From Novosphingobium sp. TH158 (GTDB lineage: Bacteria > Pseudomonadota > Alphaproteobacteria > Sphingomonadales > Sphingomonadaceae), in assembly GCF_002855555.1 (NCBI RefSeq), contig NZ_PKRT01000001.1:62001-126000 (forward strand): DNA of 64,000 nucleotides, written 5' to 3'. The position numbers were made by a program, and so were the translations under genes. The notes beneath the pieces are model-generated. The model was not told where the DNA came from. It did not search any database and saw only the letters and a program-made list of their open reading frames with translations. Each line of letters opens with the position of its first letter. Within the stretch, counting starts at the first letter, position 1. Below are positions 1 through 9,341 of this stretch, piece by piece.

Positions 1-479
<479 letters not shown>

Positions 480-492
480 CGCCGAGGTTCTG

Positions 493-1449
493 TTACCAGC
501 GCTGCGCCCACTCGGCGAGTGCACCGGTGCGGGCCTTGCGCCCGCGAATGCCGACGCGCTTCCGCAGCCAGAGGATCGACCAGTCCCCGTTCACCAGCCG
601 GGCCGCCAGCCGCAGACCGGCGAGGCGGCAGGCACGCCGCACCTGGGCTTCCTGCGATTCGAGCAGGCCCGCCAGCAGCAGGTGCCCGCCGGGGATCAGC
701 GCCTTGGCGAAGTCCGGCGCAAGGCCGATCAGCGGGCCGGCAAGGATATTGGCAATGACCAGGTCATAGGGCCCGCGCGCTTCGAGCAGGGGGTGTTCCA
801 TGCCGTCTGCTACCAGCATGGTCACTTCGCCCGGAGCCGCGCCCATGGCCACGCCGTTGAGTTCGGCATTATCCTCGACCACACCGACGCAGACCGCGTC
901 GATATCGCTCGCCGTGGCCAGCGCACGTGGCCACAGGTGCAGCGCGGCAAAGGCCAGCAGGCCGGTGCCCGTGCCGATATCGGCAAGATTGCGAACCACC
1001 ACGCCCTGCACCTTCATATGGGTCAGCATGGCAAGGCAGCCGGCCGTGGTCGCGTGCTGGCCGGTGCCGAAGGCCTGGCTGGCGGGAATGCAGTAATCCC
1101 TGATCCCGCCCTCGCTGAGGGCTGGGTGATCGGGGGTGTGGACGTGAAACACCCCGGCGCGGATCGGCTCCAGCCCTTGCTGGCTCTGCGTCAGCCAATC
1201 GACATCGGGCAGCTTCTCGATCTCGAAGGGCGGCGGCGAACCGCCGAACAGTCCGGCAAGCGCGGCCTTGTCGGCCTTGCCCGGCTTGCGCGGCAGCCAT
1301 GCTTCCAGCTGCCAGTCATCGGGCTTGTCTTCGGCAATCTCGCTGCCGGAAATGACGATATCGGGATCCCAGTCCCAGGCATCCTCATGCGCCAGCAGCG
1401 CGCCCTCGATTACCGGGCGGCGGGCAAATGCCGTGATTTTCCAGCTCAT
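493..1449 (-). CDS. prmA: ribosomal protein L11 methyltransferase PrmA
   Basis: This 318-residue protein carries an SAM-binding loop (DIGTGTGLLAFAALHL) and the NILAGPL motif diagnostic of PrmA, which trimethylates ribosomal protein L11 in the cytoplasm. The start MSWKITAF was chosen because its ATG overlaps the TGA of the upstream beta-lactamase gene (ATGA), which indicates translational coupling; the reading frame extends further upstream but only inside that gene. It is the last gene of a three-gene leftward operon. Length is slightly above the E. coli protein (293 residues). Confidence 0.92.
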   Translation of the reverse strand: MSWKITAFARRPVIEGALLAHEDAWDWDPDIVISGSEIAEDKPDDWQLEAWLPRKPGKADKAALAGLFGGSPPPFEIEKLPDVDWLTQSQQGLEPIRAGVFHVHTPDHPALSEGGIRDYCIPASQAFGTGQHATTAGCLAMLTHMKVQGVVVRNLADIGTGTGLLAFAALHLWPRALATASDIDAVCVGVVEDNAELNGVAMGAAPGEVTMLVADGMEHPLLEARGPYDLVIANILAGPLIGLAPDFAKALIPGGHLLLAGLLESQEAQVRRACRLAGLRLAARLVNGDWSILWLRKRVGIRGRKARTGALAEWAQRW

Positions 1450-2375
1450 TTCGCGGCCGATACCGGGCGTGTTTCGGAAGCGAGCCGTTCCTCGAACCGC
1501 TTGAGCGCGGCATCGGCATAGGTGCGGCATGAACCGGGCAGGGCGAGCGGCTTGATCCCGGACATGCGCGGGAACAGGCCGCTCGACGATGGGTGGGGCG
1601 TAACGATGATGTCGCAGGGCAGGGCGGCAATCTTCGCGATGCCGGATCGGACTTCGCCCACCCGCTTGGGGTTGTCGGCAAAGCGATAGCCGTCCGCCGA
1701 TATGGTCGTCGCGCTGTCGGCATAGGCGATGGTGCGGCACACCGCGCCTTCGCATTCGCGCCAGGTCCAGCTGGTCGATCCCGGGGAATGGGCAGGCGTG
1801 GCATGGGCGGTGAAAACCACCGAGCCGGCATTAAGTGTGCCGTTGTTGCGCACCGCATAGGCGACCTGCAGCGGCTGCATCGGTTCCTTTTCCAGCAGCG
1901 GTGCCTGCGGGTCTTCAGGCGAGGGCTTGCCGCTGGACAGGATATCCGACTGGAACGGCCCGGCGATCACCCGCGCGCCGGTCTCCCGCTGGATGGCGGC
2001 AACCGCACCGGCATGGTCGTAATGTTCGTGGCTGATGACGATCCAGCGCACCATGCGCGGCGAAAAGCCGAGGCGGCGGATGTTTTCCAGCACCAGCGGG
2101 GCGGCTTCCGGCACACCCGCATCGAGCAGGACCAGCCCGGCCCTGGTTTCCACAAGCAGGGCCGTGATGCCGCAGGTGCCGACATAATAGGTGCGCCCGA
2201 ACAGCCGCGCCGGCGGTGCCGGCTGCGCCCAGCCATCCTTTCCGGCGCAGGCCGCGGCGATGTTGCGCGTCTCGCCGGGGCGCGGCGGCAGCGGCTGCGC
2301 GGCAGACGGCGCGGCAAGCCCGGTGGCGAGGATTGCGGCGGCGAGAACGCCTGCAGCGGCGGGCCTAGCGGACAT
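1446..2375 (-). CDS. subclass B3 metallo-beta-lactamase
   Basis: A secreted 309-residue metallo-hydrolase. The N-terminus (MSARPAAAGVLAAAILATGL) is a clear signal peptide ending near AAPSAAQ. Zinc ligands of the B3 pattern are all present: His116-x-His118-x-Asp120-His121 in SHEHYDHAG, His196 in HSPGSTSW and His261 in VTPHPSSS. The HSPGSTSW segment and terminal HP motif are typical of B3 enzymes, not of glyoxalase II or B1/B2 lactamases. An in-frame Met six codons upstream (2393) is possible, but the chosen start begins directly at the signal peptide. It overlaps the SDR stop upstream and prmA downstream. Family membership predicts carbapenem hydrolysis; activity is inferred. Confidence 0.88.
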   Translation of the reverse strand: MSARPAAAGVLAAAILATGLAAPSAAQPLPPRPGETRNIAAACAGKDGWAQPAPPARLFGRTYYVGTCGITALLVETRAGLVLLDAGVPEAAPLVLENIRRLGFSPRMVRWIVISHEHYDHAGAVAAIQRETGARVIAGPFQSDILSSGKPSPEDPQAPLLEKEPMQPLQVAYAVRNNGTLNAGSVVFTAHATPAHSPGSTSWTWRECEGAVCRTIAYADSATTISADGYRFADNPKRVGEVRSGIAKIAALPCDIIVTPHPSSSGLFPRMSGIKPLALPGSCRTYADAALKRFEERLASETRPVSAAK

Positions 2376-3087
2376 AGCTTGCTCCATTGGCATCGAGTGT
2401 CGCCCCGGTCATGCTTTCGGGCGCATCGAGCGCGCAGAACACGGCGATGGTGGCGATTTCCTGCGGCGTGGCGACCCGGCCGAGCGGAATGTCCGCAAGG
2501 ATGCCCGCGCCGCCCCGGCTGGCGAGATAGTCTCCCGCCATGGCCGTATCGGTAAAGCCCGGCGTCACCGCATAGCTCATGATGCCGTGGCCGGCATATT
2601 GCCGGGCGATGGTCTTGTGCAGGGCCAGCATGCCGCCCTTTGCAGCGGCATAGTGCCAGTGATCGGGCGAATCGCCGCGGTGCCCGGCGCGGCTGGCGAT
2701 ATGGACCACGCGCCCGCCGATATCCTCTGCCAGCCAGTGACGCACGGCAAAGCGCGCCAGCTGCGCCGCCGAGGTGAGGTTGATGCGCAGCGTGTCTTCC
2801 CACGAATCGAGCCACTGGATGTCGGAAACGTCGATCGGGTTCGCCTCGAACAGGCCGGCATTGTTGACCAGCAGGTCGATGTGGCCATCGGCGCGGTCCA
2901 TGGCTTCTTCCCAGAGCAGCTGGGGCGCCGAAGGCTCGGAGAGGTCGGCGGCGATGGTATCGGCATCGACCGCGCGCGTCGCATGGCCGATCACCCGCAC
3001 GCCGCGTTGCCTGAGCCCGGCGGCGATGGCCGCACCGATCCCGCGGGAAGAGCCGGTGACAAGGGCGGTGACGGCTGGAGTGGTCAT
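2365..3087 (-). CDS. SDR family oxidoreductase (FabG-like)
   Basis: A 240-residue short-chain dehydrogenase with the NAD(P) loop TGSSRGIG (11-18), NNAG (75-78), and the catalytic triad Ser132, Tyr146, Lys150 (YAAAK). The closing DANGASYVR resembles the FabG-type C-terminus. It heads the operon with the B3 metallo-beta-lactamase and prmA; its stop lies inside the start region of the lactamase gene. Substrate is unknown: such proteins range from 3-oxoacyl-ACP reductases to sugar or steroid dehydrogenases. Confidence 0.85.
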   Translation of the reverse strand: MTTPAVTALVTGSSRGIGAAIAAGLRQRGVRVIGHATRAVDADTIAADLSEPSAPQLLWEEAMDRADGHIDLLVNNAGLFEANPIDVSDIQWLDSWEDTLRINLTSAAQLARFAVRHWLAEDIGGRVVHIASRAGHRGDSPDHWHYAAAKGGMLALHKTIARQYAGHGIMSYAVTPGFTDTAMAGDYLASRGGAGILADIPLGRVATPQEIATIAVFCALDAPESMTGATLDANGASYVR

Positions 3088-3223
3088 GGGTGACTAGTGA
3101 AACAACCCGTAGCCTCTGTCGAGGGGCCGAGTGCGACAGATTGTTACTTGCCGCGCCCCGGAATGCAGTGTGACTCTCCATGCCTGACGATCCGGCAAAA
3201 GGGTCGCACAGGAGGGGTTGGAC

Positions 3224-4900
3224 ATGGCTGGACCGGAATCGCTGCGCAGTCGCCTGGTCACTATTTCGCGGGCGGCATTGCTTGCCAGTCTGGGAACCCT
3301 TGCAAGCGCATCGGCGGCGGGCGGCCCCCAAGCCACCGCCGGTGCGGTCACCTGCGACGTGGCCGCCATCCAGAAGGTTGCACCGTCCGATACCCGCATC
3401 GTCGAGGCGCGATGGCTGGATGCGCCGGTCCGGCACTGCCGGGTCGACGGCTATGTCACAACGGAAAACCCGGGGCCCAACCGCAACAACTTCCGGTTGC
3501 AGCTACCGGAAAAGAGCCTCTGGGCCGGGCGCTTCTTCTTTATCGGCCTTGGCGGTTCGGGAGGAGCCGTTCCGACCGAGGCACAGGTTCCGCGCGGCAA
3601 TCCGCTCGTAAAAGGATTTGCCGTGGCGGGCACGGACAAGGGCCACCAGTCGGACCCGCTCGACTGGAGCTTCGCCAGCGATCCGGCCAAGGCGCTCGAT
3701 AATGCGCATCGCGGCGGACATGTGACGACCGGGGCAGCGCAGGCTATCACGAGGGCCTTCTACGGCGTCAGGAAGATGCATCGCTATCACACCGGCTGTT
3801 CGGGCGGTGGCGACATGGGCATGCGGGCGATGCAGTATCACCCCGATGACTATGACGGGGTCCTGCTGGGGTGGATCGGCGGCCCCTATCCGGGTGATCC
3901 GCGCAAGACGATGACGGCATGGAACTATTCCGTCGTCATGCGCGAAATGGTGCGCGAGCCGGGGTCATGGATTTCGCCGGCGAAGCGGCAATTCCTTCAG
4001 GACAAGGCACTGGCCCTGTGCGACGCGGCAGATGGCGCGAAGGACGAAATGATCTGGGACTCGCGCCAGTGCAAGCTGGACCTGTCGCGCCTGGCCTGCA
4101 CGGGCGGGGACAGGCCGGACTGCCTTTCCGGGCCAGAGATCACTTCCGTGACCAACATCGTCAGGGACACCGTCTGGCCGATCTCCAACATCAGCAGCTG
4201 GAGCACCTACATGGGATCGGTCCCGCCGCCGTGGGATCCTTCGCCCTCGCGCGAGAACGCGGCGAAAACCGCCATGGGCTATGTGATCCTCAACAACTGG
4301 GCGCGCACCCACTTGCGCCAGCCCGATCGCGATGTCCTGAAGCAGCCGCTGACCGAGGCAGAGGTCGAGCAGATCTACAAAGGCCAGCTTGGCGCATTTG
4401 TCTGGCCCGGCGGCGCGTGGGACCTGGCGGCGTTCGAGAAAGGGGGCGGAAAGTCCATCTTCTATGTCGGGGTAGGGGACCCGGCATTTCCGCACGATGG
4501 CCTTGAAAACTGGTTCAGGATCCTGACCGAAAAGGTTGGCGCAAGCCGCCGGGATGGATTTGCCAGGCTTTACCAGGTCCCCGGCTGGGGCCACTGCGGC
4601 GGCGGCACCGGGCCCGATGATGGCGCCGATGTCATGCTCGAAGCCCTGGTCAACTGGGTCGAGAAGGGAACGCCGCCCCGGGGCCTCGAAATGCACCGGG
4701 GTGCCGATCGCGCCCGGTTCCAGTTTGCCAGCGCAACACCTGGCCGGATCGGTGTCGACGTAGGCTCTGCCAGCGGCCGCCCCCGCGATTTCCTGGTCTG
4801 CCCCTATCCCTACCGGTCCGTCTTCGATCGATCGAAGGCATCGGACCCTGCTGCGGTTTACGATGCCCGGAACTGGTCCTGCCGCAAGGCGGACAAGTAG
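3224..4900 (+). CDS. tannase/feruloyl esterase family alpha/beta hydrolase
   Basis: This 558-residue secreted esterase has a signal peptide (about 1-32) and the family's CS-D-HC signature: the nucleophile Ser193 preceded by Cys192 in GCSGGGDMGM, and the catalytic His457 followed by Cys458 in PGWGHCGGG. In tannases and fungal feruloyl esterases these two cysteines form a disulfide holding the triad together. The ATG was preferred over an in-frame TTG two codons upstream because a strong aggagg sits eight bases before it. It is monocistronic, divergent from the SDR operon. Likely substrates are plant phenolic esters (galloyl or feruloyl), by family. Confidence 0.87.
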   Translation: MAGPESLRSRLVTISRAALLASLGTLASASAAGGPQATAGAVTCDVAAIQKVAPSDTRIVEARWLDAPVRHCRVDGYVTTENPGPNRNNFRLQLPEKSLWAGRFFFIGLGGSGGAVPTEAQVPRGNPLVKGFAVAGTDKGHQSDPLDWSFASDPAKALDNAHRGGHVTTGAAQAITRAFYGVRKMHRYHTGCSGGGDMGMRAMQYHPDDYDGVLLGWIGGPYPGDPRKTMTAWNYSVVMREMVREPGSWISPAKRQFLQDKALALCDAADGAKDEMIWDSRQCKLDLSRLACTGGDRPDCLSGPEITSVTNIVRDTVWPISNISSWSTYMGSVPPPWDPSPSRENAAKTAMGYVILNNWARTHLRQPDRDVLKQPLTEAEVEQIYKGQLGAFVWPGGAWDLAAFEKGGGKSIFYVGVGDPAFPHDGLENWFRILTEKVGASRRDGFARLYQVPGWGHCGGGTGPDDGADVMLEALVNWVEKGTPPRGLEMHRGADRARFQFASATPGRIGVDVGSASGRPRDFLVCPYPYRSVFDRSKASDPAAVYDARNWSCRKADK

Positions 4901-5022
4901 ATCGGCTGCCATCGCCCCCGCAATCCCCCACGCCCCGGCTTGCACGCTCCCGCATTTTGGCTAAGGGGGTCCGGCAAGGCGCTTCGCGCGCGAGTCAGCA
5001 AGTCACAGGGGAAGCACGCCCG

Positions 5023-5466
5023 ATGGCCAAGGCCTCAAAACGTCCAACGTCACCGCACCTGCAAATCTGGCGCTGGGGGCCCGGAATGGCCCTTTCGATC
5101 CTGCACCGTATCACGGGCGTCGGCCTGGGCCTGTTCGGCCTTGGCCTGCTGCTGTGGTGGCTGGGTGCACTGGCGTCGGGGCCGGATGCCTATGCCACTT
5201 TCGCCGACTGGGCCTGGGCAGACCTGTCCACCCTGTCGTGGAGCGGCGGTGCCATCATTGCCAGCATCGTCAAGGTGCTGATCAAGGTGGTCATGATCGG
5301 CCTGACCTGGGCCTTCTTCCAGCACCTGGTTTCGGGCCTGCGCCACTTCGTGCTGGATACCGGCGCGGGGTACGAGCTGGACGCCAACAACCGCTGGGCC
5401 TCGATGTCGATCGTGCTCGGCCCCCTGCTTACCGCCCTGTTCTGGGCGCTTCTCCTGTTCGTCTGA
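5023..5466 (+). CDS. sdhC: succinate dehydrogenase cytochrome b556 subunit SdhC
   Basis: A 147-residue membrane anchor of complex II with three transmembrane helices. The SILHRITGVGL segment carries the Ser25/Arg29 pair that lines the quinone site in SdhC, and HLVSGLRHFVLD holds the haem-ligand His region. The start MAKASKRPTSPHLQIW was chosen because family members begin just before RP.SPHL.IW; a longer in-frame start would add 22 atypical residues. It is first in sdhC-sdhD-sdhA, twelve bases before sdhD. Confidence 0.93.
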   Translation: MAKASKRPTSPHLQIWRWGPGMALSILHRITGVGLGLFGLGLLLWWLGALASGPDAYATFADWAWADLSTLSWSGGAIIASIVKVLIKVVMIGLTWAFFQHLVSGLRHFVLDTGAGYELDANNRWASMSIVLGPLLTALFWALLLFV

Positions 5467-5478
5467 GGAACCTGTTCG

Positions 5479-5862
5479 ATGGGTAACGGAACGTCTATCG
5501 GCCGCGTGCGGGGCCTCGGCTCTGCCAAGAGCGGCGCGCGCACCTGGATTGCCGAGCGCGGCACGGGCATGGCGACGCTGGTCGTCTGGGCCTATTTCGT
5601 GGTCTCGATGCTGCTGCTCCCCAGCTTCGGTTACAACACCGTGCATGACTGGATGAGCCGCCCGCTTTCGGCCACGGCCATGGTCCTGCTGGTGATCGGC
5701 ACCTTCTGGCACACCCATCTGGGCCTGCGCGTGGTGATCGAGGACTATGTCCACACCGAAGCCAACAAGATCGCCTGCCTGATCGCGCTGAACGGCGCGG
5801 TCTGGGGCGGCGCCGCATTCGGCGTCATTTCCATCATTCGTATCGCGCTGGGAGGCGCCTGA
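5479..5862 (+). CDS. sdhD: succinate dehydrogenase membrane anchor subunit SdhD
   Basis: A 127-residue three-helix membrane protein. The motif [17 protein letters not shown] (77-92) contains the His and Asp-Tyr residues that bind haem b and quinone in SdhD. With SdhC it anchors the flavoprotein and iron-sulfur subunits to the inner membrane and passes electrons to ubiquinone. It sits between sdhC and sdhA, ending one base before the sdhA ATG, so the three genes form one transcription unit. Confidence 0.93.
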   Translation: MGNGTSIGRVRGLGSAKSGARTWIAERGTGMATLVVWAYFVVSMLLLPSFGYNTVHDWMSRPLSATAMVLLVIGTFWHTHLGLRVVIEDYVHTEANKIACLIALNGAVWGGAAFGVISIIRIALGGA

Positions 5863-5863
5863 G

Positions 5864-7672
5864 ATGTCCGCTCCTGCGTACAAGATCATCGATCACGTCT
5901 ATGACACCGTCGTCGTCGGCGCGGGTGGCTCGGGCCTCCGCGCTACCATGGGCTCGGCCGAAGCCGGCCTGAAGACGGCCTGCATCACCAAGGTGTTCCC
6001 CACCCGCAGCCACACCGTTGCGGCGCAGGGCGGCATCGCGGCCAGCTTGCAGAACAATACGCCCGATCACTGGACCTGGCACATGTACGACACCGTCAAG
6101 GGGTCTGACTGGCTGGGTGACCAGGACGCCATCGAATACATGGTGCGCGAAGCCCCGCAGGCGGTTTACGAGCTGGAGCACGCCGGCGTGCCCTTCAGCC
6201 GCAACGCCGACGGCACGATCTACCAGCGCCCGTTCGGCGGCCACATGCAGAACATGGGCGAAGGCCCGCCGGTGCAGCGCACCTGCGCCGCGGCTGACCG
6301 TACCGGCCACGCCATGCTTCACGCGCTCTACCAGCAGAGCCTGAAGTACGATGCGGACTTCTTCATCGAATACTTCGCCATCGATCTCATCATGGATCAG
6401 GGCAAGTGCGTCGGCGTTATCGCGATCTGCATGGACGATGGCTCGATCCACCGTTTCCGCAGCCACGCCGTGGTGCTGGCGACCGGCGGCTATGGCCGCT
6501 GCTATTACACCGCCACTTCGGCCCACACCTGCACGGGTGACGGCGGCGGCATGGTGCTGCGCGCCGGCCTGCCGCTGCAGGACATGGAATTCGTCCAGTT
6601 CCACCCGACCGGCATCTACGGTGCCGGCGTGCTCATCACCGAAGGTGCGCGCGGCGAAGGCGGCTATCTCACCAACTCCGAAGGCGAGCGCTTCATGGAG
6701 CGCTATGCCCCCTCGGCCAAGGATCTTGCCAGCCGTGACGTCGTCTCGCGCTCGATGGCGATGGAAATCCGCGAAGGCCGCGGCGTCGGTCCGCACAAGG
6801 ACCACATCTACCTGCACCTCGATCACATCGATCCGAAGGTGCTGGCCGAGCGCCTGCCGGGCATCACCGAAAGCGGCAAGATCTTTGCCGGTGTCGACCT
6901 GACCCGCCAGCCGCTCCCGGTCGTGCCGACCGTCCACTACAACATGGGCGGCATCCCGACGAACTATCACGGCGAAGTCGTGACCATCGGTGCCGACGGC
7001 AACCCCGAAACGGTCGTCCCCGGCCTGTTCGCGGTGGGCGAGGCTGCCTGCGTCTCGGTCCATGGCGCAAACCGCCTGGGCTCGAACTCGCTGATCGACC
7101 TCGTGGTCTTCGGCCGCGCCGCCGGCCATCGCCTCAAGGAACTGATCAAGCCCGACAGCCCGAAGCCGGAACTGCCCAAGGATTCGGCGGACATGGCGCT
7201 TACCCGCCTCGATCACTTCCGCCACGCCAACGGCGGTTCCTCGACCGCGGAAATCCGCGACGAAATGCAGCGCACGATGAGCCTGCACGCCGCCGTGTTC
7301 CGCAACGACGAACTGATGGTCGAAGGCAAGGCCAAGCTCGCCAAGACCTATGAGCGGATGCAGGACATCAAGGTCACCGACCGCTCGCTGATCTGGAACT
7401 CGGACCTGATCGAGACGCTGGAGCTGGACAACCTGATCAGCCAGGCCACCGTCACGCTTCACGGCGCGCAGAACCGCAAGGAATCGCGCGGCGCCCACGC
7501 GCACGAGGATTTCCCGGATCGCAACGATGCCGAATGGATGAAGCACACCGCCACCTGGTTCGAAGGCTGGGGCGGCAAGGGCGGCCAGGTCCGCATCGAC
7601 TATCGTCCGGTCCACGAGTTCACGCTGACCGACGACGTGGACTACATCAAGCCGAAGAAGCGCGTTTACTAA
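5864..7672 (+). CDS. sdhA: succinate dehydrogenase flavoprotein subunit SdhA
   Basis: A full-length 602-residue flavoprotein. It has the dinucleotide fold [11 protein letters not shown] near the N-terminus, the covalent-FAD His50 in [13 protein letters not shown], the active-site stretch [21 protein letters not shown], and the RRGLGSNSL-like segment [19 protein letters not shown]. It oxidises succinate to fumarate in the TCA cycle on the cytoplasmic face of the membrane. The usual next gene, sdhB, is absent: a terminator follows about 27 bases after the stop and then creD begins. Confidence 0.96.
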   Translation: MSAPAYKIIDHVYDTVVVGAGGSGLRATMGSAEAGLKTACITKVFPTRSHTVAAQGGIAASLQNNTPDHWTWHMYDTVKGSDWLGDQDAIEYMVREAPQAVYELEHAGVPFSRNADGTIYQRPFGGHMQNMGEGPPVQRTCAAADRTGHAMLHALYQQSLKYDADFFIEYFAIDLIMDQGKCVGVIAICMDDGSIHRFRSHAVVLATGGYGRCYYTATSAHTCTGDGGGMVLRAGLPLQDMEFVQFHPTGIYGAGVLITEGARGEGGYLTNSEGERFMERYAPSAKDLASRDVVSRSMAMEIREGRGVGPHKDHIYLHLDHIDPKVLAERLPGITESGKIFAGVDLTRQPLPVVPTVHYNMGGIPTNYHGEVVTIGADGNPETVVPGLFAVGEAACVSVHGANRLGSNSLIDLVVFGRAAGHRLKELIKPDSPKPELPKDSADMALTRLDHFRHANGGSSTAEIRDEMQRTMSLHAAVFRNDELMVEGKAKLAKTYERMQDIKVTDRSLIWNSDLIETLELDNLISQATVTLHGAQNRKESRGAHAHEDFPDRNDAEWMKHTATWFEGWGGKGGQVRIDYRPVHEFTLTDDVDYIKPKKRVY

Positions 7673-7698
7673 GCCGCTTCAAAGGCAGGAAAACGAAG

Positions 7699-7726
7699 GG
7701 CCGGGGCGGAAACGCTCCGGCCTTTT
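7699..7726 (+). terminator. Rho-independent terminator after sdhA
   Basis: A nine-base-pair GC-rich stem (ggccggggc / gctccggcc, one G-U pair) with a six-base loop is followed by four T residues. It lies 27 bases past the sdhA stop and closes the sdhCDA unit, so no read-through into a distal sdhB is expected here. Confidence 0.8.
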
Positions 7727-7856
7727 CGATTGCCGCCTGAATCGAGTGCGATGCGCCCTGCCGGGGGCCGTGACCGCCGCCGCACATCAACAAGTCCCTT
7801 TCCATTAGACGGGCTTGGTCTAAGTTGGCGCTTCCGTTTGGCGAGGGAGCCGCATC

Positions 7857-9311
7857 ATGTCCATACTGCCGCGCCGCGAGCGAAGCCCGGCAATCAAGCT
7901 GCTGCTGGTCAGCCTGATTGCCTTCGTGCTGATCGTGCCCCTGATGGTGGTCTATGCGCTGGTCTATGACCGGCAGGGCCAGGCCCAGACGGCGCAGGCG
8001 GCAATCAACGAGGGCTGGGGCGGGCACCAGGTGATTTCCGGGCCGATCATTGTCGTCCCCTTCCGCACCACGCAGACGCAGAACGAGACGGTCGATGGCC
8101 GCTCGGTGAGCAAGGTCGTCGAGGTGGAGAAGCTGTTCTACATCTCGCCTGTCTCCAACGCAGTGACGACGCGCGTCGATCCCGAGGAGCGCAAGAAATC
8201 CATCTACCGCTCGGTGCTCTATTCGGCTCAGATCAAGGGCGCGGCAAAATTTGCCCTGCCGCCCGATCTGGAACGCTTCGGCGTCACGCGCGAGCGGCTG
8301 ATGTGGGACCGTGCCGAACTGCGCATGGGTGCCAGCGACGCCCGCGGGCTGACCACGGGTGGCCGGTTTACCGCCAATGGCGCGGCGCTCAACGTCCAGC
8401 CGGGCAAGGGGCCGGCGGCATCGGACGGGCAGGGCTTTTTCGCCTTCCTAGACTGGAAGGGCGAGGGCGAACTGGCGGTCGACTACGAATTCGGCCTGCG
8501 TGGCGCGCGCGGGATCAGCCTGGTCCCGCGCGGCGGGACGACGAGTTGGGATGTAAGCTCCACCTGGGCCAGCCCCAGTTTCAACGGTGCCTTCCTGCCC
8601 GAAAAGCCGCAGGTTTCGGACAAGGGCTTCACTGCGAAATATGTGATCGACAAGCTGGCGCTCGGCCAGCCGCCGGTGGGCATGGAGGATTATGGCGCGC
8701 CCTATATCCCTGATGAAGTCCGCGCCACCGTCGCTCCCGTGAAGAGCATGGAATATGCCGCGGCCGAAGCCCCCAGCGCCGGCAACATTTCCGCCGGCGG
8801 GGCGCAGGAAGTGGTCACCGGGCAGAGCCTTTCGGTCAACGTCAACCTGATCGAGCCGGTGAACCTCTATTCCAAGGTCGAACGCTCGGTGAAATACGGC
8901 TTCCTGTTCATCGGCTTCACCTTCCTCACCTTCCTGCTGTTCGACATCGTCGGCGGGGCGCGGGTGGCAGCGGCGGAATACCTGCTGACCGGCGCCGGGC
9001 TGGTGCTGTTCTTCGTGCTGCTGCTCGCCTTTGCCGAGGTCATCGGCTTCACCTGGGCCTACCTGCTGGCCAGCGGTGCGATCGTCGGCCTGCTTTCCGC
9101 CTATAGCGCCGCCGTGCTGAAAAGCTGGAGGCGTGGTCGCTTCATCGCCGCGCTGCTGGTCGGTCTCTATGCCCTGCTGTTCGTGCTGCTGAACCTCGAG
9201 GCATGGTCGCTGGTCATCGGTTCGGTGCTGCTCTTCGTGGCGCTTGCCGGGGTGATGTACGCCACGCGCAACATCGACTGGGGCGCGGTCGGGCAAAGGG
9301 AGGCTGAATGA
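7857..9311 (+). CDS. creD: cell envelope integrity protein CreD
   Basis: This 484-residue inner-membrane protein matches CreD: one N-terminal transmembrane helix (about 15-36), a long periplasmic domain (to about 340) that includes the segment ISPVSNAVTTRVDPEERKKSIYRSVLYSA, then about five closely spaced helices in the C-terminal part beginning YGFLFIGFTFLTFLLFDIVGG. CreD is the outer effector of the CreBC regulon in enterobacteria and is linked to envelope stress and beta-lactam or colicin tolerance. No creB/creC is nearby, so control must differ. Function beyond the family name is uncertain. Confidence 0.88.
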   Translation: MSILPRRERSPAIKLLLVSLIAFVLIVPLMVVYALVYDRQGQAQTAQAAINEGWGGHQVISGPIIVVPFRTTQTQNETVDGRSVSKVVEVEKLFYISPVSNAVTTRVDPEERKKSIYRSVLYSAQIKGAAKFALPPDLERFGVTRERLMWDRAELRMGASDARGLTTGGRFTANGAALNVQPGKGPAASDGQGFFAFLDWKGEGELAVDYEFGLRGARGISLVPRGGTTSWDVSSTWASPSFNGAFLPEKPQVSDKGFTAKYVIDKLALGQPPVGMEDYGAPYIPDEVRATVAPVKSMEYAAAEAPSAGNISAGGAQEVVTGQSLSVNVNLIEPVNLYSKVERSVKYGFLFIGFTFLTFLLFDIVGGARVAAAEYLLTGAGLVLFFVLLLAFAEVIGFTWAYLLASGAIVGLLSAYSAAVLKSWRRGRFIAALLVGLYALLFVLLNLEAWSLVIGSVLLFVALAGVMYATRNIDWGAVGQREAE

Positions 9312-9317
9312 TCGGGG

Positions 9318-9337
9318 GAGCCGCTTCGCAGCGGCTC
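9318..9337. terminator. hairpin between convergent creD and lldD-like gene
   Basis: A perfect eight-base-pair stem (gagccgct / agcggctc) with a TCGC tetraloop lies exactly between two convergent genes. There is no T-run, so it may be a weak bidirectional terminator or an RNA 3'-end stabiliser. Confidence 0.45.
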
Positions 9338-9341
9338 TCGA

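Noticed and set aside
7673..7856. A missed sdhB between sdhA and creD
   Set aside because: The gap is only 184 bases, contains a terminator, and no frame shows the iron-sulfur cysteine motifs.
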